Shown: positions 54,566-64,000 of the stretch, piece by piece | Layout: every line of letters starts with the position of its first letter | Position numbering within the stretch: position 1 is the first letter of the stretch | Source of the DNA: Catonia carolina | Taxonomy: Eukaryota; Arthropoda; Insecta; Hemiptera; Achilidae | Length of the DNA: 64,000 bases | NCBI GenBank assembly: GCA_035578175.1 | Contig: JAQMRL010000010.1 | Span: forward strand, 33,596,784-33,660,783 | Direction of reading: 5' to 3' | Made by a program: the position numbers and the translations under genes | The notes under the pieces: generated by a model | Told to the model about the DNA's origin: nothing | What the model saw: the letters and a program-made list of their open reading frames with translations, nothing else | Databases searched by the model: none

Positions 54566-55387
54566 ATGTCAAATCCGGCCGATAATGAATGTTTGTTCGA
54601 AGCAAAACTGGATAACGTAAAAAATTTGTCTCTTGTATTAAAAGCAATCAATTTTAAAGACAATGCTACTTGTTTTGTGAACGAGAAAGGTTTAAAAGTA
54701 GTTGTGGAAGATTCCAAATGTGTCCAAGCCAGTGCATTTGTTAGTGAAGATTTATTTCAAGAATTTGTTTTAAAGAGTGAGCAAATTGTTTTCTGTGTTG
54801 ATTTGTCAGTTGTAGTTGAGTGTCTTTCCATATTTGATAACTGTTCTACAGCACCTGGAGTTACTACTGCTCTTAAAATGTATTATAAATATTTAGGTGC
54901 CCCTCTAAAATTACTTCTTGAAGAAGGAGGAATTATAACAGACTGCAGTATAAAAACTAAAGAAGCTTTTGAAATTTTAGATTTTGATTTTCCTATTCGT
55001 AATGAATTAAATAAAGTTATATTAAAAGCTACTGATTTTAGAGATATTTTAAGCGATTTAGATAGCAATTCAGAGTCAGTTGAAATATTTTTATCACCTG
55101 ATGCACCATTTTTTCGAATTACTACATCAAGTTTCACTAGCCAGTGCTATGTAGATATTCCAAAAAATAGCGAAATGGTGGAAACATTCCAAAGTAATAA
55201 TCCAATGAAATCTAAGTATAAGTTTTCTCAAATTAAACCAGCTATAAAAATTTTAGCTGCTTCTACCAAGGCATCTGTTAGAACTAATGAAGAAGGGCTG
55301 TTATGTTTTCAGTTCATGATTAAGACTATTAGTAAACAAATTGTTTATGTTGAATATCTGTGTACTCCTTTACTCGATGATGATTAA
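54566..55387 (+). CDS. RAD1: RAD1, checkpoint clamp (9-1-1) subunit
   Basis: RAD1 forms the heterotrimeric ring RAD9-RAD1-HUS1, which is loaded on damaged DNA in the nucleus and helps activate the ATR checkpoint kinase. The frame is complete in one exon, 273 codons, close to the 282 residues of the human protein. It starts MSNPADNECLFEAKLDNVKN. Family blocks seen in order are ILKAI-type LVLKAINFKDNATCFVNEKG (residues 21-40), GLKVVVEDSKCVQASAFVSE (40-59), VVECLSIF (86-93), LKLLLEEGGIITDCSIKT (113-130), ILDFDF (136-141), FLSPDAPFFRITT (176-188), and a final SVRTNEEGLLCFQFMIK with a short acidic tail LLDDD. These are the two PCNA-like halves of the clamp. ATG context is AAAAATGT. AATAAA polyadenylation signals follow at 55478 and 55911. 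It is divergent from CMTR2, whose start is 1.8 kb away. Confidence 0.96.
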   Translation: MSNPADNECLFEAKLDNVKNLSLVLKAINFKDNATCFVNEKGLKVVVEDSKCVQASAFVSEDLFQEFVLKSEQIVFCVDLSVVVECLSIFDNCSTAPGVTTALKMYYKYLGAPLKLLLEEGGIITDCSIKTKEAFEILDFDFPIRNELNKVILKATDFRDILSDLDSNSESVEIFLSPDAPFFRITTSSFTSQCYVDIPKNSEMVETFQSNNPMKSKYKFSQIKPAIKILAASTKASVRTNEEGLLCFQFMIKTISKQIVYVEYLCTPLLDDD

Positions 55388-55410
55388 TTGTGTTGTAATT
55401 TATAAGTCAA

Positions 55411-55457
<47 letters not shown>

Positions 55458-55500
55458 GTAATTACTATGTTTATGTTAATAAATATATGACTTAACAGAA
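55388..55500 (+). terminator. RAD1 3' untranslated region with polyadenylation signal
   Basis: After the TAA stop comes a TA microsatellite at 55412-55449 and an AATAAA at 55478-55483, a plausible cleavage signal about 90 bases after the stop. Confidence 0.5.
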
Positions 55501-56612
55501 AATACAATTAGTATTACAAAAACAGTGAGTTAGTTATTTTTCCAACTAAACAGAATCAAACATAGGCCTACCTTGTTGATTGTTTTGTTTTTCAAGTTAA
55601 ATAAAAAATTCAAAGCTTAAATTATATCATACTGTATATTGATCCTTAAACATTTAAAACTTGCATGTATTTAATTAAACTTCAGGTGTTAATTTGTCAG
55701 TGAAACAAAGAACTTCATTTCCAAGGGTAAAATCATTTTTATTATACATTAAGAATTAAATTTTTCAGAAATTTAGGTTTTTACAATTTTTATAGTAATT
55801 TTTTTATGCTACTTGTTACTTTTATCTTACAGAGAAGTAACACCTCAAAAATATGTACTGAAATGTACCTGATAACATTCTATTCAATTTTATTCATATA
55901 GTTTTACTAATAAAATAACTGTTTTGTTATAGCAGTTTTTATTAATCAGGCTACAGTAAAATAATAATAAAACAAACAAAATTCATAGATGGTTTATTTA
56001 TTTGTTTATTCCCCATTACTTCACAAAAATACATAGTAATTTTCTTACTTTAATTAACCTTTTAAGTGGTTGTAGCATATGTTAGAAATAATTTTTACCG
56101 TACTATGTTATTAATTATTATTCTGTAAATTTAATGTTTTATGTTGGTAGTATGTGGGGTGGTTATGTGAGTAATGGCGAAAAAGGGGAAGGGTGCGCCT
56201 CGTGTTTGCGAAAGGTTTAGATGTGTGTGTATGCAATGTTAAGTATTTGCGATTATTAATAAATTTAGGTAATATATATACACACACACGAGTGTTTCAT
56301 TGCTTTGATCTCAGTCATCCTAGTGAATTAATAAATTGTACGCGTTTGCATATGTATTGTGGTGTATTAGAAAAACACCCCTTACACATATTTATATTTG
56401 CCACAGAATTTCCTCTGAAATTCCCCATTTTTTCTTAGTCTAAAACTGCTGGAAATTAAACCAATCAACTATATATCTCCTAGCAACATAATTTGAGTAT
56501 TTTTTTCTAATGGGAGTTAAAAACTGGGTGTGGTTGCAGTGGTAAATATTGAAGCCATATTGACTTATGGTTAACCATGTGAATCTGCAGTCACTGTTAC
56601 TTCAATATTTAA
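55500..56612. other. No gene seen between RAD1 and the piggyBac
   Basis: AT-rich. The plus-strand frame at 56193-56438 lacks recognisable motifs. A CA run lies near 56280-56290. A TTAACCTTTTAAG word at about 56055 resembles a piggyBac-type end, but no partner was found. Confidence 0.35.
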
Positions 56613-59118
56613 CCTTCTAGTAGTGAGACCATAATTTGTTACTGTAATAGTGAGAGTGGTACTGCATACCGCGCTATAAACAGACTACACAAATGGGTAA
56701 AAAAGATCGAACTTTTAATTTTTTTACTTGGTTTAATAAAACAAAGCATTTTTTGAACTATTTATAAAGATACCTTAATGATATTAACTGATTTTAATTA
56801 TTTTTCATAAAGTTAAATTGACCAAACACATTTTTAGTTAATTTTTTTTTTAGAATTGTTTTAAAAGTAATATTACTATTGATACACAATGAAATATTAG
56901 AAAATTAAAATAAGAATCACTCATAAAAACATATATAATTGAAAAGATATTAAAATTTATTGAAATAATTGTTTTTCATTTACACAGGAAAGGCAAATTT
57001 TCTTACTGCACTTGGAAGGCAAATCGCGTCTTTACAAGCACAACAAACATAGAAAGTCTTTCTTTTTAGGCTCGGAGGACATCGTCGGCAAGTTATTTTT
57101 TTATCAAGGCGATCTTCAACAATTACAGGTTCTTGAGTTATGCACTTTTGTCCCATTTTTGCAATTAGTATATGTCCGATCGTCGTTCTTAGTTCGTATG
57201 AAAGGTTTAAAATAGTATCACGTCTTCGTTGAATTTGAGGTATTACTAAGGAGTTTGCTAGGTTTTTTATAAAGTCTAATCTGCTAATGGGCTTTACATC
57301 CTTGTACGCGTGAAACACTATATAAGAATTTATGGCACTTATGTTCAACATTTGAAAAAATACGACCATTGGCCATCTTCTGGTTTGTCGATTTCCCAAG
57401 TAAATAGAACATTTTTTTATCTGAAGAATCGACTCCACCTTTTGTTAAATTATAAGTCGCCACCATTTCAGGTTTGTTTGTTGTTGGATCGGTTGCTGCA
57501 GCATGATGCATGGTTGAAATGAGGATTACAGCTTTTGCCTTTTTTGGTACATAAGACATTATTGTCATCTCTTCAGTAAATCCGTAATTGCTACTTCCAA
57601 CGTCTCTTTTTCGATCAGGTTTAAACTGAGGGGGAATCTCTCTTTTATTTTGTTTCACGGTACCTAGAAACGTCAAACCTCTTTTTTTCAATTCACCTGC
57701 TAGTTCAACAGATGAAAACCAGTTGTCACAAGTGACATTTCGGTTTGAACCTTCTATCGGTTTTACCAGCCGAAGTACAGATTGTGTCGGAATCAAAAAT
57801 TTTCTTTCTTCTTCTGTAAGAGTTTCACCATCAGAATCTTTACCGGAATATATGTAAGCATTGTACATATAATTGTTCCTAGCATCCGTTAGACAAAGTA
57901 TTTTTATTCCGTACTTGGCGGGTTTTTTTGGCAAATACATTCGAAATGCACAACGGCCTCTGAAGGGAACCAACATCTCATCGACGCACGTGTATTCACC
58001 CAGACTGTAAATTTCTTGGCAGTTGACAACAAATTTAGAAAACATATCAATAATAGGTGCTAGACGATTAATGATTATCCTAACTTCTCGATCGTCAATG
58101 TCATCAAATCTCGAGACACTCAATAAAAACAAGAATCTTTGTTTTGACATTGTAGCTCGAAAAATGTCTCTCCCACTGCCATCGACTGCAAACAAGGAAT
58201 GTACACTTTCATTTCCAGATTTGAATATGGCTGTGTATAATATCAGTTCTAAGAATGACCGAATTTCCATTTCGTCCGTATCTCTAATATCGGATCGATT
58301 TTCATCACTGAAATTTTTACGCGCACTTAAAAGTTTTTTATTTGTAAAAATGACAAGCTGATTGATTATATCTGCGTCAAAAATCAAATTCTAAACACTT
58401 TGGGGTTCTGGTTTATTGCCCAGTTGTCTTGCTCGAGGACGCAGTTGTGGGACCTTCATAACAATATTATGCTGGCGAGTACGCACGTTAGTTGGTGGTT
58501 GATTTTTTCTCCACTTGAAACACTTGTTTTTACCGTAATAAAATCGTCCTTCAGAGTCCGTAATTTCTGTGTCACTGTCCGAGTTATCGCACTCACTCTC
58601 CTCTGTTTCAGTATCATGTTCCGATTCGATTATACAGTCTTCTTCATTATCACTGTCATCAATAAATTCCTCATTATCGTCAATGTCTTCATCAAGAGCA
58701 CTTTCAACAAAATCACCGAACTCATCATGAGTAACTGATACACTCCACTTACTTGTAGATGGTTGCTCCATTTTAAATAATATGAGACTTTGACTAAATT
58801 TAAAAATATATAACGAATTAAACACTGGAAAACTAATAATAACTTTAAAAATAGAAGTGAAAAACTAGTAAGAATAAAAAGTCTTATATAGCACTCAGTA
58901 AAACTCTGGAGCGTTAACAGTGATATCGGTATGTGATACCGCTGACTTCCGATATTAACCGACGTGAAAGCAAAAAAGGTTAAACACCCACTAATAATGA
59001 TAGATTCCAACTAGTTAGGAAGGTACTAGAAATACCAACCCCTGCATACAAAATGTCCCGTCTATAGGGACTGCAACAAAAAGTCGCGGTATGTGATACC
59101 GATGTCACTACTAGAAGG
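56613..59118 (-). mobile_element. piggyBac transposon, nearly complete (2506 bp)
   Basis: Inverted ends are CCTTCTAGTAGTGA at 56613 and its exact complement ending at 59118. TTAA precedes the left end at 56609-56612. The right flank is TAGA, so one copy of the target duplication has mutated. Subterminal GGTATCACATACCGCG (right, complement) and GGTACTGCATACCGCG (left) are related. It encodes a full-length transposase of about 597 codons on the minus strand, with one stop and one frameshift. Confidence 0.92.
56980..58771 (-). pseudogene. piggyBac transposase, inactivated by one stop and one frameshift
   Basis: The transposase cuts and pastes the element at TTAA sites. The likely start is the Met of MEQPSTSKWS at 58771 (an upstream Met at 58825 is in frame). 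The acidic N-terminal region (residues about 20-80) is typical. A TAG at 58391-58393 interrupts the frame near residue 127. The DDE-type catalytic domain then runs from LIFDADIINQLVIF onward. Its three Asp residues are all present: YTCVDEMLVPFRGRC, VTCDNWFSSVELAG and KGGVDSSDKK. A run of seven T at 57412-57418 (A on the coding strand), one base too many, shifts the frame immediately after KGGVDSSDKK. The remaining protein continues as CSIYLGNRQTRRWPMVVFF to a Cys-rich end (CRRCPPSLKRKTFYVCCACK), which is the zinc-binding tail of piggyBac proteins. Total length equals that of active family members. Confidence 0.92.
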
Positions 59119-59170
59119 TAGAACAATCAAAAAACGGCTAATCAATACACATTACAACAAAACTATTTAC

Positions 59171-59322
59171 GGCCACCTCGTGGCTTAATGACTAGGGCGC
59201 TAGCCTACAAAGGAGAAGGTCACTGGTAGGGTCTGGAATTCAACACAGTTAAAACCCACCGTTACATTATGGAAACCCACAGTAGTTACTAATGACTGCT
59301 GTTTATGCAAATTTAAATAAAC
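59171..59322 (+). repeat. tRNA-derived SINE
   Basis: Begins GGCCACCTCGTGGCTTAATG and has CTAGGGCGCTAGCCTACAAA. The B box has diverged (GGTCTGGAATTC). The body has the family's ACTAATGACTG word, and it ends with AAATAAACTAAAAAA. Confidence 0.65.
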
Positions 59323-59324
59323 TA

Positions 59325-59650
59325 AAAAAAACAACCTTATTACAAAATGTATCATTATAAAATATTTAAAATTAGAAAGAATACAATACTATCAAACAGG
59401 TATTTAAAAAGCTGTCTAATATATAAACAAATTGTGTATGATTTATAATGAACTGTTTTTTATTACATTACTTTTATGAATATTTAACCAAACACCTTCT
59501 AGACTTCTGAGAAATATTGTAGCATGCTAAGTAAAGTCAAATTTATCTACGTCACACTCATATTTATTATAATCTGCTACAATTTTAAGTATTCTACATA
59601 TTTTTTTGGTCCCTTTTTTGTTTGTCCATTCTGTAGTGCTTTTTATATTG
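59325..59650. other. No feature seen
   Basis: AT-rich, between a SINE and the PIF/Harbinger remnant. Confidence 0.3.
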
Positions 59651-60128
59651 AGTAAGGGTAAATGCACAGTGAACGCTGGTCGCTGTTTTCAGGTTGTTGG
59701 ATGGCGCTGGTTGCAGGTACTAAATCATGCTGGCGAGTGCGCACAGTGGAAGCATTGTAATTACGCGCTTAAAACTTTGTTCAGTTGTCAGTATTTCAAG
59801 ATGAGTTACAGTAGCATCAGTGATGATAAATTATTTCTTATGGAAATCTATTATACAAAATTGTTATCTTTTAAAGATTATACTGTTAAGTGACATTAAT
59901 AAGAACAGAAAATTGTATGGTGAGTGTCATCATCTTTTTCCGCAATTAAAAAAAGATTAAGACAGGTTTTTTAAATACATGAGAATGCGTCTGGAAATGT
60001 TTAATATTTAGATATTAACAATATTCTGTACCCACAACATCGTAAGTTGCTATTTTAATAAACAAGTTGTTATTATTTTTGAATACATATAATACGAGTA
60101 CACTTAGCAACCTGCCAGCAGGATTATA

Positions 60129-61202
60129 TGAGGTACATTCATAAAGTAAGTTCCGTTTTGAAATAAAAAAAGGAACAAGTACAGATACAACAATGAAATT
60201 TATTTCATAAAAATCTACAATTCCTAAACTATTTTTCGACATAACTCCCATGATTTTCCAGGCATTTGTCATAGCGTGGTACAAGCTTTTGTATACCCTT
60301 TTCATAGAATGCTGCCATCTGTGTAGTCAACCAAGAGGTATTTTCTCATCAACTGCACGAATCAGTTCATCACTAACCACAGATGGACATCCACTTCGAT
60401 CTTCATCGTGCACTGTATCACGCCCTGCTTTAAACTGTCTAACCCGTCTTCTCACCATTTAATCGCTCATTGCATTTGGCCCGTAAACCTCACAGATTTG
60501 TCGATGAATATCAATTGGTTTAACGTTTCTTGCATTCAGAAAATGAATCACCGATCGAATTTCACAAGCAGCGGGATTTTTGATAAACTCAGCCATTACA
60601 AACAAACGCTACAAAGTGCACACAACAATTAGTAACCTCAAAATGACATCATTTCACTCTGCTTGACACAGAGTGACGGCCGTTCATGTGCGGAACTACG
60701 ATCACAGTGCTACCACGGAGAATGACGGAAAGTCACGTGAACAGTGTTTTGGGACAGAAAAGAAATTTTACTGATTGATTTTTTGCCGCGAGGTCAAACA
60801 ATCAATAAGGGAGTTTACTGCGAGACTCTCTAGAAACTGTGCTGCGCAAAACAGAACAAGCGCCCAGGAATGCTCACGAAGGTGTGATTTTCATTCATGA
60901 CGATGCCTGACCACACACTGGGAATGAGATAAAAAGACTCCTTCAGGACTTTGGGTGGGACTTGTTCGACCATCCTCCGTACAGCCCTGACCTCACTCCT
61001 AGTGACTTTCATTTGTTTCTGCACATGTAGTCTTTCCTTAGGGGTCAGCGGTTGAACAGCAGTGAAGAGCTGAAAGAACATGTTACCTCTTGGTTGACTA
61101 CACAGGCAGCAGCATTCTATGAAGAGGGTATACAAAAGCTTGTACCACGCTATGGTTCTTTTTTTTATTTCAAATCGGAACTTACTTTACGAACGTACCT
61201 TG
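60129..61202. mobile_element. Palindromic mariner (two 3' ends)
   Basis: The left end begins TGAGGTACATTCATAAAGTA and the right end is its near complement. TA lies at 60127-60128, while the right copy has become CA. The left part (60129-60720) is a minus-strand element with its middle deleted: a C-terminal tail near 60230-60345, then the N-terminal domain. From 60720 to 61202 there is a plus-strand C-terminal half: VFWDRKEILLIDFLPRGQTI, then broken frames through the second catalytic Asp (HDD instead of HDN) and the SPDLTPSDFHLFL-like region. Both ends are therefore 3' ends. The right arm lacks about 100 bases present in the left arm. Confidence 0.85.
60350..60597 (-). pseudogene. Mariner transposase N-terminal domain fragment
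   Basis: Starting at Met 60597 it reads MAEFIKNPAACEIRSVIHFL, then NARNVKPIDIHRQICEVYGP, NAMSD-MVRRRVRQFKAGRD and SGCPSVVSDELIRAVDEKI. This is the paired helix-turn-helix DNA-binding region of a mariner. One stop replaces the usual Gly in MSDGMVRRW. The downstream half is deleted and fused to the element's 3' tail. Confidence 0.8.
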
Positions 61203-61349
61203 CACAAAACAAATCTGTGAGCTGATATGTGCAGTTTCCCCCACCCACGTTTACTGTGAGACATCTGATTAAAATGTAATGGCATTTCTGCTAGCAGGTT
61301 CCCACTTGTAAGCGACCTGTGTCTCGCGTTCACTGAGCGCTTACCCTAG

Positions 61350-61690
61350 TATTGATGCAATTATAACCTATTTTTCCCTATCATGCCTCTTCATTACAAA
61401 AATATACCCACAGAAGGCAAAATCTACACAATAATTACATTTAAAACTCGTATCAATAAGGATATCACCGTCTCACACAAGTCATTCCTCGATGTGGCAA
61501 CGGTTCCTTCTTTTTGTTAGCAGAAAATTTTCATTACTTTACTTAAACTAAATTCAAATTGTTTTGAAGTAATACTGCAAACCAAAACTATCAAGTGATG
61601 GAAATTGCAAAAACACAAAAGGATGTGGCTAAAACACATTTCTGGCGATAGTTTACGTTAGTTAAAATGCACTGTCCAATTGCTGCTGCG
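61350..61690. other. No feature seen
   Basis: AT-rich and without recognised elements. Confidence 0.3.
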
Positions 61691-61770
61691 ACGCAGTTTA
61701 AAAAGAAGGTTAGTGAAATTATTATATAAATTAGAAATAATTTCAAACTGCAGGATGCATTATAAAGATT
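61690..61770. repeat. Fragment shared with 9830-9935
   Basis: AAAAAGAAGGTTAGTGAAAT and CAAACTGCAGGATGCATTAT match the sequence just after the Penelope-type repeat at 9640-9835. It is probably part of the same retroelement family. Confidence 0.5.
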
Positions 61771-62003
61771 TATTTCTGAAAAGATACAATAATTCTTAAA
61801 AATAACAAATACTTAAAATTTATGTTATTTTATTTACAAGGTACAGATAATGGTTCAAAACAAGAACTGTGTATGTGAAAATATTATCAGACAAAAACAT
61901 CATTTTTAAATTAAAATATGTACACTTAATATATAAATTATAATTATTTAAGTTATAAATTAACATCATAGCAGCAGAATCCATATTAATATTTTGATTT
62001 TTC

Positions 62004-62311
62004 TTTGTAAGTATACAAAAACCCTGCATCTACTTAACACTGCTTTTCGTATTTCCTTCCTTAAAAGGACCCTTGTGGTGTCTACCGCTTCTTCATGTAA
62101 TATTAATAAAAGTTTCTACAAATATTTTATGAAGATTGCTTGATTGTTCGATTCAAACTATTGACCAAGAAAGATCCAATCTTCATAAAATATTTCTAAA
62201 AACATTTATTAATATTATCTAAAGAAGCAGTGCGCACCGCAAGGGTGGTTGTAAGGAAGGAAATACGAAAAGCAGTGTAAGGTAGATGCAGGGTTTTTTT
62301 ATACTTACAAA
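62004..62311. repeat. Hairpin repeat, arms of about 135 bp
   Basis: The left arm (62004-62138) and right arm (62177-62311) are inverse copies. Shared words include ACCCTGCATCTAC, CACTGCTTTTCGTATTTCCT and AATATTTTATGAAGATTG. The spacer is only 38 bases. No protein is encoded. Confidence 0.8.
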
Positions 62312-62319
62312 AAAAACAA

Positions 62320-63255
62320 AATAATAACTTCATATTAAATGTTTTTTTAAATGTTGACTTAACTGAATAGAACTTATAGTGCACAATATCTTGTATCATT
62401 TCTAAAAAGTTAAATATTAAAAGTAAGAGTTTATAATTTGTTTGAGAAATCAAATAAGAACCCATACACATACTGCATTGTCAAAGCCGGAGGCATCATA
62501 TATAAATTACATGATAATTTTGTCGTGAAGTAGCAAATACGGAAAACCTCTTGAAAATGTTCAAAAGTGAGATTACGGTTGATTTGAAAATCTATCACAT
62601 ATCAAAATCATCATACTGTAACAAACACATCAGTAAATATTAATTAACAATGGATTAAATACATGCAGTTTTTCTGACAACTATGTTTTCTAACACTTAC
62701 CGTGCTAAAGCCGTAATACTACGGCTTTGTAATATACAGACGTATTTTTATATTTCTCGATGTTTTAGAACACTTATTTCATCATATTATAATGCTTTTC
62801 ACGATTGATAAGCTCTCCTGTTTCACGTGTTTAGACCAATCAGAAAATTTGCCAGCATTGTCAAATTGTACGAACGTTTCAGCCTGCCAAACATTACGCG
62901 TGCATGCGTATAATACCTGAAGTAGTTGACTCGTGTCTTGCATCTCGTACTGAATACATTGATTATAGAGCGCATTAACATGCAATACTTTATAATATAA
63001 TCAGCTGATTATAGTTCATAGGTTATAGTTGTTAATGAAAGACCAAAAAAATGGCAGACAAAAAATATATATATATAACAGAGCTACGAGAGCAAGTGTT
63101 GGTAACGTTGGTGGCAAGTCATTGGCTGATTATGAAGTGGATAGGGGACAATGCGTACGTTTAGAGCTCATCAGCTCTGAAAAATATTAAGTTAACTTTT
63201 ATCACACTAGATAGCATCTGTGTACAATTTTTGTACAGTAATTTTAGAAGCGACG
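62320..63255. other. No gene supported
   Basis: A moderately less AT-rich patch lies at 62790-62960 and another at 63080-63180, around AT repeats at 63065-63076. No frame or family was recognised. Confidence 0.3.
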
Positions 63256-63260
63256 AGATC

Positions 63261-63395
63261 ATGTTGTTGTGGTCTGTTTATGTGTTATTGTTTATTTTGT
63301 TCACCATGGCGTCTGCTAGCACAGCTTTAGATGATACTGATATTTTACATTGTTTAGAAGAAAGTAATCGTGAATTATTTGTAATTTATCAATAA
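63261..63395 (+). CDS. Small 44-residue open frame of unknown nature
   Basis: The frame starts MLLWSVYVLLFILFTMASAS and ends HCLEESNRELFVIYQ-stop. The second Met (63306) has a good start context (CACCATGG). From there it reads MASASTALDDTDILHCLEES, acidic and serine-rich, like the N-termini of some transposases. Alternatively, the first Met would give a hydrophobic leader. AATAAA follows at 63419. I cannot assign a function, and it may be a first exon or a remnant. Confidence 0.25.
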   Translation: MLLWSVYVLLFILFTMASASTALDDTDILHCLEESNRELFVIYQ

Positions 63396-63399
63396 TCAC

Positions 63400-64000
63400 T
63401 AAGTTTTTATAGTAATTGAATAAATATATTCAGATTTTAACATTCATGGTATCATCTTTCTTTTTTTTTGACAAAAACCTAGTTTCTTGTTAAACAAATG
63501 TAAAAATAACAGTAAAAACAACATTATTATAAGACACATTGATTTCTTCACAAAGAATTGAATAATATGTAAATACAAAAAAGAATCACACTGGTAACTT
63601 AAAATGCAAGAATGTTATGTTGTGTTAAAATTTTCAAAATATGGCCAGGACTGGGTAGTAGACATCATGTCAGAGCACCAGCAAATTAAGTGTTAAACAA
63701 ACTTCAGGTACACCACCTATTCAAGTTCATTATGATCATTATGTTTCCTGATAATTTTCAAATTTTCTATAAATCAGTCAATATCAGATTTTGAACAAAT
63801 AATTGTATAACAGCAAACACAACATGCAAACCAATAAAAATCTCATAATGAGTTTGTTATTACACGTATCAATAATTCATAGACAATAATATTTCTAACA
63901 ATAAAGTACTTAGACAATTAAATATTATTTAAAAAATATTTACAAAATTGCTTGCAATGTATTTTAAAAGGTTATTTTATCAACTCCTAAATACAGAAAG
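63400..64000. other. No feature seen to window end
   Basis: AT-rich sequence without recognised genes or repeats. Confidence 0.3.

Larger units (their letters stand above)
59656..61346 (+). mobile_element. PIF/Harbinger remnant split by a mariner
   Basis: The outer ends are inverted: GGGTAAATGCACAGTGAACG on the left and GCGTTCACTGAGCGCTTACC with a final C (complement) on the right. The flanks are TAA at 59653-59655 and TAG at 61347-61349, close to the 3-bp duplication of this superfamily. Inside, MSYSSISDDKLFLMEIYYTK starts at 59801. After a frameshift and a stop, KLYGECHHLFPQLKKD and DRFFKYMRMRLEMF (59898-60003) match the E-HHL...L..D...F..YFRM segment of Harbinger transposases. The catalytic part is deleted. 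The mariner at 60129-61202 is inserted inside. Confidence 0.6.

Noticed and set aside
58023..58738. Plus-strand frames of about 112 codons at 58023-58361 and 58400-58738
   Set aside because: They are antisense shadows of the piggyBac transposase.
56055..58983. TTAACCTTTT words at 56055 and (inverted) near 58970-58983 as outer piggyBac ends
   Set aside because: Similarity stops after about ten bases, whereas the pair at 56613 and 59118 matches over 14 bases plus subterminal repeats.
1..64000. CRISPR array, bacterial operon or integrated virus
   Set aside because: Tandem repeats lack regular unique spacers, gene structure is eukaryotic with introns, and no viral capsid, polymerase or envelope protein was recognised.

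Overview
The window looks like nuclear DNA from an insect. It is AT-rich, has a multi-exon gene with long introns, and is packed with insect-type transposons: mariner/Tc1, piggyBac, PIF/Harbinger, Tigger/pogo, non-LTR retrotransposons, a Penelope-like element and tRNA-derived SINEs. A hemimetabolous insect would fit, but no species can be named from the sequence. There is no bacterial-style gene packing, no operon, no CRISPR array and no recognisable rRNA or functional tRNA gene.

Two host genes are clear, arranged head to head about 1.8 kb apart. CMTR2 (cap-2 mRNA 2'-O-methyltransferase, adrift family) is on the minus strand. Its start codon is at 52766 and twelve exons with good splice sites and continuous phase can be read down to 18224; the short C-terminal exon was not found and should lie to the left of 18224. 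RAD1 (a subunit of the 9-1-1 checkpoint clamp) is a complete intronless 273-codon gene at 54566-55387 on the plus strand. A foldback repeat sits between the two start codons.

Layout: 1-18223 is repeats and apparently non-coding DNA (mariners, LINE and Penelope remnants, a Tigger element with a piggyBac-type MITE inside it, an unassigned 127-codon frame at 7689-8072). 18224-52766 is CMTR2, whose introns hold most of the mobile elements. 52767-55500 is the CMTR2/RAD1 promoter region and RAD1. 55500-64000 is transposon-rich again, with a nearly complete piggyBac (one stop, one frameshift) and a PIF/Harbinger remnant split by a mariner.

The most interesting pattern is that several unrelated mariner-type elements here (758-1682, 27146-28169, 38431-39000, 39388-40535, 60129-61202, and probably the non-coding 34442-35452) are palindromic in the same way: both ends are the 3' end of the transposon, in inverted orientation, so the element has long inverted arms and two 3' termini. 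Other points are five TTAA-flanked piggyBac-type elements, hammerhead-ribozyme-like motifs in Penelope-type repeats, several foldback repeats, and transposons ending about 36-38 bases from CMTR2 splice donors.
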